From a virus, in the IMG/VR virus record IMGVR_UViG_3300020578_000299, positions 1-30,553 of that record: 30,553 nt of DNA; one strand, 5' to 3'. A model generated the notes under the pieces. It had not been told where the DNA came from, did not search any database, and saw only the letters and a list, made by a program, of their open reading frames with translations. Positions 1-7,544 of this stretch are shown piece after piece; position 1 is the stretch's first letter; each line of letters opens with the position of its first letter. Made by a program: the position numbers and the translations under genes.

Positions 1-183
1 GCTGGTGAACCAAGGCTCTACTCCAAGATCGCCTCATCCCGTTTCACAGAAGACACCCTAGCCACCGTCACCCGCCGCCGAGGGCTGGAATGGCCCCATT
101 GGAACAAGAAGCCAGCGCACCTCGTGGAAGGCCTGGCAACCATCCGGGATGTTCCCCGCCTCGTGATGTTCGTCCTCAAATGA
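1..183 (+). CDS. C-terminal end of an unknown protein (5' truncated by window edge)
   Basis: Frame 1 is open from the first base to a TGA at 181-183, giving 60 residues with no start inside the window. The peptide is basic, contains an RRRG followed by a Trp-rich stretch (GLEWPHWNKK), and ends VMFVLK. Codons are G/C-ending like the following ATPase gene. The first class-specific promoter begins 19 nt after the stop, so this gene belongs to a separate upstream transcription unit. I do not recognise a family from this fragment. Confidence 0.6.
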   Translation, partial: AGEPRLYSKIASSRFTEDTLATVTRRRGLEWPHWNKKPAHLVEGLATIRDVPRLVMFVLK

Positions 184-201
184 GTGCAAAGTTCACCAGG
201 C

Positions 202-232
202 GGTGCAAAGTCGTCCCGCGACGTGGTAGATT
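202..232 (+). promoter_or_regulatory. Phage-class promoter, site A (RadA-like ATPase)
   Basis: GGTGCAA at 202-208, an 18-nt gap, then extended -10 TGG-TAGATT (TAGATT at 227-232). The same -35-like word, spacer and TGnTARNNT -10 recur before four other genes. The ATG lies 39 nt after the -10, leaving room for the GGAG ribosome-binding site seen ahead of it. A first GTGCAA at 184-189 has no -10 at the right distance. Confidence 0.7.
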
Positions 233-270
233 AAGACAGTAACGGCAACCCCCTCAAACGGAGACATCGC

Positions 271-1029
271 ATGAGCAAGATGAACCTGAATGTCGGCATC
301 AAGGGTTTCAAGCGCGGCACCAACATCACGGACATCACGGTCCCGGCCGCCCTCCGCGACCGCAAGAAGGTGGGCATCGAGTGGTTCGACGACGCCATCG
401 GCGGCGAAGGCTTCGTCCCCTCCTCGGTCATGATGCTCACCGGTACCCCCGGCGCAGGCAAGACCACCCTCCTCCTCCAGCTCGCCGACGCCATCACCAA
501 GTCCGGCCACATCTGCCTCTACAACACGGGCGAGGAATCACTCTACCAGGTCAAGATGGTGGTCGAACGCCTAGGCCTCCGCGCCGGCTTCGTCGTCGGC
601 CAGGACACCCTCGTCCCAGACCTCCTCGAGCACGCCGACCACCTCCGCGCGGCGTACCCCAAGAAGCAGGTCTTCATCCTCCAGGACTCGCTCCAGACCC
701 TCGACGACGGCAAGTGGAAGGACGGCGCCAACTCGATGACTCCCGTCCGCGCCACCGAGATGCTCACCGACTGGGCCAAGTCCAACTACGGCATCGTCGC
801 CTTCATCGGCCAGGTCACCAAGTCCGGCGACTTCGCAGGCAAACAAACCATCCTCCACGCCGTCGACGTCCGCGGCCAACTCTACATCGACGAGGAGAAG
901 CGCAGCGAGACGTACGGCGAACGCATCTTCGAGGTCACCAAGAACCGCTTCGGCTGCTCCGGCCGCTCGTACGTCCTCGGCATCAACCGCAACGGCCTCT
1001 ACGAGAAGGGCTCCTTCGGCGGCAGCTGA
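271..1029 (+). CDS. RadA/Sms-like RecA-fold ATPase (core domain only)
   Basis: This 252-residue protein has a Walker A GTPGAGKT at residues 58-65, a Walker B-like FILQDS at 135-140 and a RadA-type KNRFG motif at 224-228, preceded by a typical GQVTKSG-AG stretch. Bacterial RadA is a branch-migration helicase in recombination; it normally also has an N-terminal zinc finger and a C-terminal Lon-like domain. Both are missing, so this is the ATPase core alone. A role in phage recombination or replication is inferred. The ATG at 271 follows an AACGGAGACATCGC leader with a good GGAG, and promoter site A lies upstream. A KaiC-like ATPase is the alternative, but KNRFG favours RadA. Confidence 0.88.
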   Translation: MSKMNLNVGIKGFKRGTNITDITVPAALRDRKKVGIEWFDDAIGGEGFVPSSVMMLTGTPGAGKTTLLLQLADAITKSGHICLYNTGEESLYQVKMVVERLGLRAGFVVGQDTLVPDLLEHADHLRAAYPKKQVFILQDSLQTLDDGKWKDGANSMTPVRATEMLTDWAKSNYGIVAFIGQVTKSGDFAGKQTILHAVDVRGQLYIDEEKRSETYGERIFEVTKNRFGCSGRSYVLGINRNGLYEKGSFGGS

Positions 1030-1090
1030 CCCACTCGCTCTCTCACACGGCTTCCTTACGCTTCACTCTACACGCGCACTCCCCCCCACC

Positions 1091-1420
1091 ATGGACGACA
1101 CGACCAAACCCACTCCACCCGCACCCCGCAACTCGATCTGGGAACTCACCTGGGACGCCTCGCCCCACCTCTCCTCCACCACCGACTCTCCCTCCGACAC
1201 GGCGCTCCCGTCTCCTCTCTACGAGGTGGGCCTCCACGGCGCGTACGCTCCCACGTCGCTCTCGGTCTTCGAGGCTTGGACAGGCGATCGCCGCCTCAAC
1301 GGCTCTCCACACCACGGACCCATCTTCAACCTCGGCACCACGGTCTCATACACAGGCCCACGATCGTGCCCGTGCTCGACGTGCCAAGCCACCGTCGACC
1401 CACAGCACCGCAAGGACTAG
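1091..1420 (+). CDS. Small hypothetical protein with CPCSTC motif
   Basis: A 109-residue Pro/Ser/Thr-rich reading frame starting at ATG 1091, 61 nt after the ATPase stop. Third codon positions are strongly C-rich, like the ATPase gene, which supports real coding. No convincing Shine-Dalgarno precedes it; the leader is a C-tract. The C-terminus holds three clustered cysteines (CPCSTC) that could bind metal or stay reduced. I do not recognise a family. Opposite-strand and frame-shifted open frames here are GC-driven shadows. Confidence 0.5.
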   Translation: MDDTTKPTPPAPRNSIWELTWDASPHLSSTTDSPSDTALPSPLYEVGLHGAYAPTSLSVFEAWTGDRRLNGSPHHGPIFNLGTTVSYTGPRSCPCSTCQATVDPQHRKD

Positions 1421-1511
1421 CCCGGCCCCCCCGCTGTTCTACCACGACGACAGGGGCCGGTGGGCCCCCCACTCCACACCCCGGAATAGGTGGGGGGCGC
1501 CCCCCTACAAC

Positions 1512-1575
1512 AGCCCCACAAAGGCCCCTAAATTATGGGGGCCCCCCGCCCCTAAATGGCATCTTTTGTGGGGCT
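1512..1575 (+). terminator. Large G/C-rich stem-loop, possible terminator
   Basis: AGCCCCACAAA at 1512-1522 is perfectly complementary to TTTGTGGGGCT at 1565-1575. Inside the loop GGCCCC (1523-1528) can pair with GGGGCC (1538-1543). Just upstream, GTGGG/CCCAC and GGGGGGC/GCCCCCC are further palindromes. The stem is followed by TTCTGG rather than a long T-run, so rho-independent termination is plausible but not clear. The 1421-1856 stretch has no credible gene. Confidence 0.4.
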
Positions 1576-1601
1576 TTCTGGCGGCCGGGGGCGCTAAGGC
1601 C

Positions 1602-1793
1602 GCTCAAAAAATTCTGGAGAATTTTTCTGGATAAAAACTAGTCCACCCTGTCGCACACCACATGGACATGCGCCTCTAGTAACCTCTAGTAACCTCTAGT
1701 AACTTCACGTACCGATTCCGGAGCGGCTAGTTTTTCGATCCCGGGCCTCGAGCTCAAAAAATTCTGGAAGCAAATTTTGGTAGAAAACCAGTG
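1602..1793. repeat. Pair of long imperfect direct repeats, 150 bp apart
   Basis: GCTCAAAAAATTCTGGA occurs at 1602-1618 and again at 1752-1768, exactly 150 bp apart. Each copy continues with a similar AT-rich tail ending ATAAAAACTAGT or TAGAAAACCAGT, so the repeat unit is about 40 bp with mismatches. The copies flank three tandem decamers. AT-rich repeats in an otherwise GC-rich non-coding patch suggest an origin, a regulator array or duplicated promoters; the sequence alone does not decide. Confidence 0.6.
1673..1702. repeat. Three perfect tandem decamers (iteron-like)
   Basis: CCTCTAGTAA is repeated three times without a mismatch at 1673-1682, 1683-1692 and 1693-1702. The 10-bp period puts each copy on nearly the same face of the helix, as expected of protein-binding iterons. 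Partial CTAG matches lie in the flanking direct repeats. Confidence 0.65.
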
Positions 1794-1856
1794 CCTCTCT
1801 CCACCGAGTGTAATACATATCCTCCAGTAGCCCCTAGAAAAAGGACTCGTATTACG

Positions 1857-2351
1857 ATGAAGATCCGCATGTCGCAGTTAAAGAAGTTGATCCGTGAGGC
1901 CGTCACGTCCCTCGCCTCGTCCCAGGGTTTCCGCGCCGCTGGGTTGGCCGCCGGTGGTCCGTATCGCCGAGAGATTCCGGTGTTCCGCGATCCCTGGGCC
2001 CTCACCCAGCGCGTCGTCGACGGCGCCGACTATGAGCTGCTCTTTGACACGCTGCGGCAGATGCTCGCCGACGACGAGAAGTCGAATTACCTCGACGCGA
2101 GCCTCGTCGCGTACATCAAGAGGTTCATCGGCGTGTATGAGAAGATATCCGGAGGCCTGACGAGCGGCGACCACAAGATCACCGCCGCCGCGACCGACAG
2201 GATCCTCGAGACCGGCATCGCCGGCCTGTACGACGCCGGATCCCCTCGGCGCGAGGCCCTCGACATGTTCGGCCTCGTCGAGAAGCTGGGTCCTGAGGCC
2301 CTCCAGCAACTCGCCCTCGCCCCTCGGTCTCCGTCGTTTCCAGGTGCCTGA
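1857..2351 (+). CDS. Tagged hypothetical protein (N-terminal SQLKKLIREAV peptide)
   Basis: 164 residues from ATG 1857. A longer frame reaches back to 1791, but the ATG at 1857 starts with MKIRMSQLKKLIREAV, matching the start of other proteins here such as MKITVSQLRRLIREVL at 11329, so this start is preferred. The remainder is a soluble, mainly helical protein with no motif I recognise. It opens a cluster whose stop overlaps the next gene. A promoter-like GAGTGTAATACATAT lies at 1806-1820. By analogy with capsid-targeting peptides of T4 internal proteins the tag may direct it into the virion; this is inference. Confidence 0.7.
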   Translation: MKIRMSQLKKLIREAVTSLASSQGFRAAGLAAGGPYRREIPVFRDPWALTQRVVDGADYELLFDTLRQMLADDEKSNYLDASLVAYIKRFIGVYEKISGGLTSGDHKITAAATDRILETGIAGLYDAGSPRREALDMFGLVEKLGPEALQQLALAPRSPSFPGA

Positions 2352-2541
2352 GGTGAAGCTCGTCGAGGGTGTCGACTTCTACCGAGACGCGTCCGGATGG
2401 GCGGTCTGGACCCGTAAGTTCCTGCTGGATCGTGGGTTCTGCTGCTCCGGAGGGTGCCGGCACTGTCCGTACGACGACGCGGGGCGCGTCGTGCCTGAGC
2501 CTTGGGAGAAAGTGGGTATCATCGATGTCGAATCGACCTGA
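2344..2541 (+). CDS. DUF5522-like small Cys-rich protein
   Basis: 65 residues from GTG 2344 (a second GTG at 2353 is possible). The core reads LLDRGFCCSGGCRHCPYD, the CCxxGCRHCPY signature I associate with the DUF5522 family of small uncharacterised bacterial proteins. The four clustered cysteines suggest metal binding. The 2344 start overlaps the preceding stop by 8 nt, and the 3' end overlaps the next gene by 17 nt, indicating translational coupling. No biochemical function is known to me. Confidence 0.75.
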   Translation: MPEVKLVEGVDFYRDASGWAVWTRKFLLDRGFCCSGGCRHCPYDDAGRVVPEPWEKVGIIDVEST

Positions 2542-2812
2542 CGCGCTGCTGAGGAAGTTCATCCGTGAGGTCCTCCTTCGAGAGGGCCCGGCCGGCCCGG
2601 GCGTCACAGCCGATCCGTCGACGGGAACGTCGGGCGGTGCCCGAGACTACGACCTCGAGCGCGGTGTCGACATCGCCGGTTACTGGTACAAGAGTCCGGG
2701 CGACAAGGGCAGCGGCGATCCGGGTCGACCTGAAGACGTCGCCGAGTACATCGGGATGGTCCCGCCCGAGGCCGGCGAGGCCCCGGCCGGATCCGCTAGC
2801 CCAGCCGAGTGA
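2525..2812 (+). CDS. Tagged hypothetical protein (N-terminal LLRKFIREVLL peptide)
   Basis: 95 residues from ATG 2525. The longer frame from 2369 covers the DUF5522-like gene in another frame and is rejected. The N-terminus, MSNRPDALLRKFIREVL, is another member of the tag family. The rest is Gly/Pro/Glu-rich and looks disordered, with YWYKSPGDKGSGDPG in the middle. It overlaps the gene before and ends 43 nt before malate synthase, so all four genes from 1857 to 4379 probably share a transcript. Confidence 0.7.
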   Translation: MSNRPDALLRKFIREVLLREGPAGPGVTADPSTGTSGGARDYDLERGVDIAGYWYKSPGDKGSGDPGRPEDVAEYIGMVPPEAGEAPAGSASPAE

Positions 2813-2855
2813 CGCGTCGTGTACATACCTGGTGCCCGAGTGTAATTTGTCGGGT

Positions 2856-4379
2856 ATGTTTGATGCATCCAGCATTCTTGATCCGTGGTCGGCCGGTTTT
2901 ATCGAAGACTTTGTCAGAGAGTTTCGCGACGACGTCGCCGACGTCCTGCGGATCCGGTCCGAGCTGCGGCGCGATCCCCGGGGTTACATCGCGGCGGTGG
3001 CCGGTCTGCCGGTGTCACGAGCCGCGGCGGACCCGCGGTGGCGTGTCGATCCTCCCCCACCTGACCTGCTCGATCGCCGCGTCGAGATCACGGGTCCTGC
3101 CGTCGATGCGAAGATGGTCGTGACGGCCGCCGGTTCCGGCGCGTGTGGCTACATGATAGACGGCGAAGATTCGTTGTCTCCGACGTGGGCCGGCGTCCTC
3201 GCGACGCATGCCAATACGATTTCCCTTGTCCGTGGAGCCCTGCAGGCCCCCACCCGAACCTTGCCTGTCCTGCACTACCGTCCCCGGGGCCTGCACCTTG
3301 TCGAAAACAACTGGCTCGTCGACGGTGAGCCCGTCCCGGCGTGCCTCTTCGACGCCGGGATGTTCCTGTACCACAACGCTCGGGAGCTGCTCGCCCGAGG
3401 CAGCGGGCCCTACCTGTACATCCCGAAGCTTGAGCTTGAGGGTGAGGCGCGGTTCTGGCACCGTGCCTTGACGTGGTGCGAGGTGATGCTGCGGATTCCG
3501 CCTGGGTCGATCCGCTGCACGGTCCTCATCGAGACGCTGCCCGGCCTCGTCCGAGCCGAGTCGATACTGTGGGTCTTGCGGACGCGCGTGACGGGCCTCA
3601 ACGTTGGGCGGTGGGACTACATATTTTCTTGTATCAAGTCTCTGCGGCACGTGGGCTATGTGCTGCCTGATCGACAGGAGCTTGTGATGACGTCTCCGGA
3701 GCTGGCCGAGGCTGCTCGTTGGGTCGTCAATGTCGCTCACCGGCGCGGATGCCATGCGATCGGCGGTATGGCCGCCGCCGTTCCGAGCCGGCGCGATCCT
3801 GCCGCCGCGGGAGCGGCGCTCACGGCCGTCGCGCGCGACAAGGTTAGAGAAGCCGAAGGTGGGCACGATGGAACCTGGGTCGCTCATCCCGACCTCGTTC
3901 CGATCGCCGCGGCGGCTTTCGGTGGAGTGCTGCGGGATCGTGTCGAGCAGCGTCACGTCGTTCCTGGTGCTCCGTGTCTTGATCTCGACCTCGCGGTGCG
4001 GCCCCTTCGGGGCCGAGTGACGTGGGATGGTGTGGCCTCGGCGGCGCGAAGCGCCGTGGTGTATGTCGATGCCTGGCTGCGAGGGACGGGGTGTGTCGCG
4101 ATGGCCGGGCAGATGGAGGACGCCGCGACGGCCGAGATCAGCCGGGCTCTGCTGTGGCAGTGGGTCGCCGCCGGGGCCGTGCTCGACGATGGAACGCGTG
4201 TGACACGAGAGCTTGTGGACGCCGTCGTGCGGGGTGAAGCAGCGGCGCTTGGCGGCGCGGGAACTGAGCCCCGCCCCGAGGCTGTACAGCTCGTCCTTGA
4301 TTCAATATTGACGCCAGACATCCCGGAATTTATCACGACGCTTGGGTATCCCATCCTTTTAAAAATGTCGTCTAAATAA
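2856..4379 (+). CDS. aceB: Malate synthase A (glyoxylate cycle), phage-borne
   Basis: Malate synthase condenses glyoxylate with acetyl-CoA to malate. From ATG 2856 the protein is 507 residues, close to the roughly 530 of bacterial type A enzymes. Diagnostic blocks are in order: YRPRGLHL (catalytic Arg144), ELLARGSGPYLYIPK, VLIETLPG (Glu226), GLNVGRWDYIFS (Asp254), HRRGCHAIGGMAAAVP, GHDGTWVAHPDLVP and EDAATAEISR (Asp422, catalytic base position). All active-site residues are kept and there is no frameshift, so activity is likely. The frame extends upstream to 2565, but that part overlaps the tagged gene and has no family match. No isocitrate lyase is in the window. It lies 43 nt after a tagged phage protein, which argues for residence in the phage genome. 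Confidence 0.95.
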   Translation: MFDASSILDPWSAGFIEDFVREFRDDVADVLRIRSELRRDPRGYIAAVAGLPVSRAAADPRWRVDPPPPDLLDRRVEITGPAVDAKMVVTAAGSGACGYMIDGEDSLSPTWAGVLATHANTISLVRGALQAPTRTLPVLHYRPRGLHLVENNWLVDGEPVPACLFDAGMFLYHNARELLARGSGPYLYIPKLELEGEARFWHRALTWCEVMLRIPPGSIRCTVLIETLPGLVRAESILWVLRTRVTGLNVGRWDYIFSCIKSLRHVGYVLPDRQELVMTSPELAEAARWVVNVAHRRGCHAIGGMAAAVPSRRDPAAAGAALTAVARDKVREAEGGHDGTWVAHPDLVPIAAAAFGGVLRDRVEQRHVVPGAPCLDLDLAVRPLRGRVTWDGVASAARSAVVYVDAWLRGTGCVAMAGQMEDAATAEISRALLWQWVAAGAVLDDGTRVTRELVDAVVRGEAAALGGAGTEPRPEAVQLVLDSILTPDIPEFITTLGYPILLKMSSK

Positions 4380-4498
4380 CTCTACAGTTGCACATGGTCG
4401 ATTTTTTAAAACATCGCTGTGTGTCACAGAACCTTTAAGATTCGTGTTTAAAACGAGTTTGTACAACATGTCAATGCGATCTTATACTTAGAACTAGC

Positions 4499-5050
4499 AT
4501 GTCGTACGTAACGATGCGGATCTTTACGAGGATTTTGGAAGAGGGTTCCAAGAGTTCCGAGATCCACGTTTTTGATTTCGATGATACGTTGGTTCGGACA
4601 AATTCTCGTATATACGTGACCCACGCAGACGGATCCAGTAGCACGATGAATCCGCGCGAGTATGCTGCATATCGGCGGCATCCCAACGACATTTTTGATT
4701 ATTCTGATTTTGAGCAAGTGATCGAACCGATCCTCATGACGGGTACGTTCCTTCGTTTGAAAAGATCGATCTCTGAGGTCGGTGAAAACAACGTTTTTAT
4801 ACTGACTGCCCGGGGCAATCCGGATCCGGTTGCAGAATACATGAGCAGTGTTGGTGTCGATGGTATCAGAGTCTTTGCGACTGGAACGAGCGACCCTCGA
4901 GCGAAGGCCCAAGTTATCCGAAATGAAGTGCTTTCTCGCGCCATTCGGCGCGTATATTTTTACGACGATGCGGCAAAAAACATCGACGCAGTTCGAAACC
5001 TGAGAAAAAGTATGCCGGGTGTCGACATAATTACAGTACGAATGAAGTAG
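4499..5050 (+). CDS. HAD-superfamily phosphatase with tag-like N-terminus
   Basis: 183 residues. HAD motif I is FDFDDTLVRT at residues 25-34 (nucleophile Asp26, Asp28), motif II is FILTARG and motif IV is YFYDDAAKN. Such enzymes hydrolyse phosphate esters; phage members are often assigned to nucleotide or polynucleotide 3'-phosphate removal, but the substrate here is unknown. ATG 4514 (residue 6) would start MRIFTRILEEG, resembling the terminal tag family; 4499 is the longer choice. A TTATACTTAG element sits at 4484-4493. A/T-richer codons than malate synthase mark a composition change at about 4380. Confidence 0.8.
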   Translation: MSYVTMRIFTRILEEGSKSSEIHVFDFDDTLVRTNSRIYVTHADGSSSTMNPREYAAYRRHPNDIFDYSDFEQVIEPILMTGTFLRLKRSISEVGENNVFILTARGNPDPVAEYMSSVGVDGIRVFATGTSDPRAKAQVIRNEVLSRAIRRVYFYDDAAKNIDAVRNLRKSMPGVDIITVRMK

Positions 5051-5071
5051 TTAGGACTTAATTACCGATAT

Positions 5072-6325
5072 ATGCAACCAATCATCATCACGACAGTCGT
5101 TCGAAATCCGATGACTTTACCTCTTTTGTTGAGCTTGACAGACAAATTTGTCGAACGTGGGCTATTGACGAAGTTGAGGGTAGTCGATGAAACTCCTGGC
5201 GCTGCTGGAACGATTGCCGTGAGGAGTTTGGTCCCAGTGGACGGCGTCACGAATAAGAGGCAGGTCGTTGTCGACTATTCTAAGATTCGACAGAAAGATC
5301 CTCGAGCCTACATTTCGACCGGACTGACTGGGTATCATTACAAGACGACCGGTTTCAACTTGGTACAAGGTGGAGACCCTGTGGTTGTGGCTGTCCGAGG
5401 GTCACACGGCGGGAGCGTATGGGTTTCTTCTGGGGGTCGTGGTGCCGGTGGAGTCGAAGTTGTCATGAACGGTTCCGGTTGTTTCATTCGTACGGGGCGC
5501 GGCGGCGGAGATAAGTTGTCTGAAATTCCAGATTCCGGTGTCGTCGATGGCGGAACCGGATGGAGGACTGTCGAGCTAGCGTTGGCTGGTGGTGAATTTA
5601 TTGCGACTCTAGACACAGGAGCGCACCTCAAGTGCGGTGTAGGTTTTGGCGCTTCTGTCGTCGGTGTAAATATATCTTCTTCCCCTGTTGGGATCTCCGA
5701 CATCGTCGCAACGTCCTTGTCCGTCGGCTCTTTAGGACCTGATGTTGATCGTAGCTACGCTCGTTACTACAAGAGTCGACCTCCTGCAGATGAGTCTGGC
5801 TTTGAGTTAGTCTCCAACAATGATATCGTATACATAGATCCTGTTGGCTGGGAAAACTTGTTTGAATCCGGCGTCATATTGGCTGTAGGAGATGCTGCTC
5901 ACTTGCCCGCGGTACGTCGGGCTGGTATCGTGAAGTTTGGAACGTCTGATCACGAAAGTTTTCTAGATCGTTCTTTTCGTTGCACGGCCCGCGTCGAGCA
6001 GCTGTGGGCAGACAACATCTCTTTTAATATCGAGAGCGGGACCCATGTACTGAAGAATGGAAGCAGAATCGTTTCTGGTCCGCCTGTTCTTATGTGCGTC
6101 CTTGAAGCTTCACGAGTCGACAACCTAGAGGTCATAAAGCGTTATTCATCTCTACTTGAGTCCGGTCCCGTCGGCGAGCCTCTAGATCCGGCGGCGGATG
6201 ACGTTATCGCTTACTTTGATTCTATTCTCACAGGCCCTAAAGCAGATGAATTCCTCATAGAGCTCGTAGAAAGTTTGAACCAGCGGCAAAAAAGTCGTTT
6301 GGTCGAACTGCTTTCAAGAAGCTGA
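5072..6325 (+). CDS. Hypothetical protein, 417 residues, possible virion component
   Basis: The gene starts 21 nt after the HAD gene, on the same strand and likely the same transcript. The protein has an N-terminal alpha/beta-looking part (to about residue 95), a Gly/Val-rich beta-looking middle (about 105-215) and a helical end, LVESLNQRQKSRLVELLSRS. No catalytic motif is visible and I do not recognise the family. The Gly-rich beta pattern is compatible with a structural protein. Its last 12 bases overlap the end of the convergent gene at 6314-6958. Confidence 0.65.
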   Translation: MQPIIITTVVRNPMTLPLLLSLTDKFVERGLLTKLRVVDETPGAAGTIAVRSLVPVDGVTNKRQVVVDYSKIRQKDPRAYISTGLTGYHYKTTGFNLVQGGDPVVVAVRGSHGGSVWVSSGGRGAGGVEVVMNGSGCFIRTGRGGGDKLSEIPDSGVVDGGTGWRTVELALAGGEFIATLDTGAHLKCGVGFGASVVGVNISSSPVGISDIVATSLSVGSLGPDVDRSYARYYKSRPPADESGFELVSNNDIVYIDPVGWENLFESGVILAVGDAAHLPAVRRAGIVKFGTSDHESFLDRSFRCTARVEQLWADNISFNIESGTHVLKNGSRIVSGPPVLMCVLEASRVDNLEVIKRYSSLLESGPVGEPLDPAADDVIAYFDSILTGPKADEFLIELVESLNQRQKSRLVELLSRS

Positions 6326-6958
6326 GAAAAAAGTTGTAGTTGTTCGTGGAGAGAACCCGACGTTCTTCAGCGTAAGAGCGTTGATGAACGGTGGTGCTGT
6401 GTCGCCTGAGCCGATCTGGACATCGACTGTTGATGACGGAGCGATAAAGTTTCCTGTTACGACTATAAACTCATTTTCGTACAGATCGATGCTGACGTCG
6501 GGTGGAGACAGCAATATCTGTTTAGACGTTTTTAGTCTTCCGCTTCCAGCAAAAACCAGCTTGATTTCGTATATGCTGTCTGCGGAAAGAGCATCGATTG
6601 ACAATCGTAGAAATTCTTCGGGAGGCAGCCGCGGCGCCCAGGCGCCTGTCGAAGAGATCGTTCTTAGGTTTAGATCTTCTGTCGTAAAATCAGGGGAATT
6701 AAAAAGGGATCCACAAACGATCGGCGACCGCCGTCCGTTTGAAGTAGTTAGCTTTAAATCGTTAGAAAATTTGTAGTTTATGAACTCTAGACCGTTGACG
6801 ATAAGGGAGTGCTGCGGTTGTCCAAAGATGTATGCTCTCTGTTCTGTTCCGTCAGCTATGTCACCTGAGGATTGTACGGAAACGATGGAGTTCCATTCAA
6901 CGGACAACATCCTTTTGAATTTAAATCCACCGCCGTCTCCTTTTTTTCGAAATCGCAT
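6314..6958 (-). CDS. Hypothetical protein, 214 residues, beta-rich
   Basis: An unrecognised protein read from 6958 leftwards. The first 15 residues are basic and Gly-rich (MRFRKKGDGGGFKFKR), and a later Met-17 (MLSVEWNS) is an alternative start; both ATGs have AAGG immediately before them and neither has ideal spacing. The rest alternates hydrophobic strands with Ser/Thr/Gly turns, as in phage decoration or fibre-related proteins. An AATACTTAATC element precedes it. A virion role is only a guess. Confidence 0.6.
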   Translation of the reverse strand: MRFRKKGDGGGFKFKRMLSVEWNSIVSVQSSGDIADGTEQRAYIFGQPQHSLIVNGLEFINYKFSNDLKLTTSNGRRSPIVCGSLFNSPDFTTEDLNLRTISSTGAWAPRLPPEEFLRLSIDALSADSIYEIKLVFAGSGRLKTSKQILLSPPDVSIDLYENEFIVVTGNFIAPSSTVDVQIGSGDTAPPFINALTLKNVGFSPRTTTTFFSAS

Positions 6959-6992
6959 CCTTGATTAAGTATTTCGTCGTCAAGAAATAAAA

Positions 6993-7025
6993 AATCGGTC
7001 AATGGTGCTGCACCATTGACCGATT
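6993..7025 (-). terminator. Rho-independent terminator for the 7751-7086 minus-strand genes
   Basis: A perfect 15-bp stem (AATCGGTCAATGGTG paired with CACCATTGACCGATT) has a 3-nt loop. On the minus strand it is followed directly by a TTTTTTATTTC tract. It lies 61 nt past the stop of the 7086-7487 gene and just upstream of the next minus-strand gene. Confidence 0.85.
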
Positions 7026-7085
7026 CGGGGCAGATATGTTTTTGTTTCTTATTACCTTGATTCACATTCTTTCGAAAAAACCAAG

Positions 7086-7487
7086 TTAATTCTTTTTAGG
7101 TTTCGATGTCACCTTTTCGGCTTTTTCGATAGCATCTTCCTTAGGGAGGCCAGAAGCCATCATCCTGGATGCCATGACATCTGCGAAGTCAGCTTTTCCG
7201 TCTCCTGTGACGTCATTCTTTTTTGACTTCTTTTTTGATTCTTCACCGGAGGTTTTTATCTCGATGATCACGTCGCGAATGATCCTACGCAGTTCTGATA
7301 ATTGTAGTTCCATGGTATTTTCTTCTACGCCTTCTGCTTCTATCGCAGCGATTTGTCCTTGAGCACGTTTTCTGGACGTGTGACATGCTCTGTGCTTCTT
7401 TCCTTTCTTGTCTGTATATGACAAGACGTAAGAGCCTCTCTTTCCGCTCGATTGTTTGCACTTTTGTTTTCGAACCGTGTAAGGCAT
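7086..7487 (-). CDS. Modular small virion-like protein with internal tag and Asp-rich motif
   Basis: 133 residues in three pieces. Residues 1-53 are a basic, Cys/Lys-rich module (MPYTVRKQKCKQSSGKRGSY) of a kind seen repeatedly in large-phage proteins. Residues 59-75 are a tag-like helix, LQLSELRRIIRDVIIE, beginning with a Met that could be an internal start at 7313. Residues 92-104 hold DVTGDGKADFADV, an EF-hand or dockerin-like Asp/Gly loop, followed by an Ala/Met helix and a Lys-rich tail. No clear ribosome-binding site precedes Met-59, so one fused protein is more likely than two. It shares a unit with the 7545-7751 gene and ends before a strong terminator. Confidence 0.7.
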   Translation of the reverse strand: MPYTVRKQKCKQSSGKRGSYVLSYTDKKGKKHRACHTSRKRAQGQIAAIEAEGVEENTMELQLSELRRIIRDVIIEIKTSGEESKKKSKKNDVTGDGKADFADVMASRMMASGLPKEDAIEKAEKVTSKPKKN

Positions 7488-7544
7488 GATTTCAATAAAT
7501 ATTCTTCCAGACAGGGTTTGTTAACCTTCTGTTAAGAAAGAATA

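Noticed and set aside
381-1634. 417-residue open frame across the RadA-like gene
   Set aside because: It lies in another frame of a clearly coding GC-rich gene and is Arg/Pro/His-rich, a typical high-GC shadow; it also runs into the non-coding repeat region.
3015-3956. 313-residue minus-strand open frame
   Set aside because: It is antisense to conserved malate synthase motifs, with no domain or ribosome-binding site.
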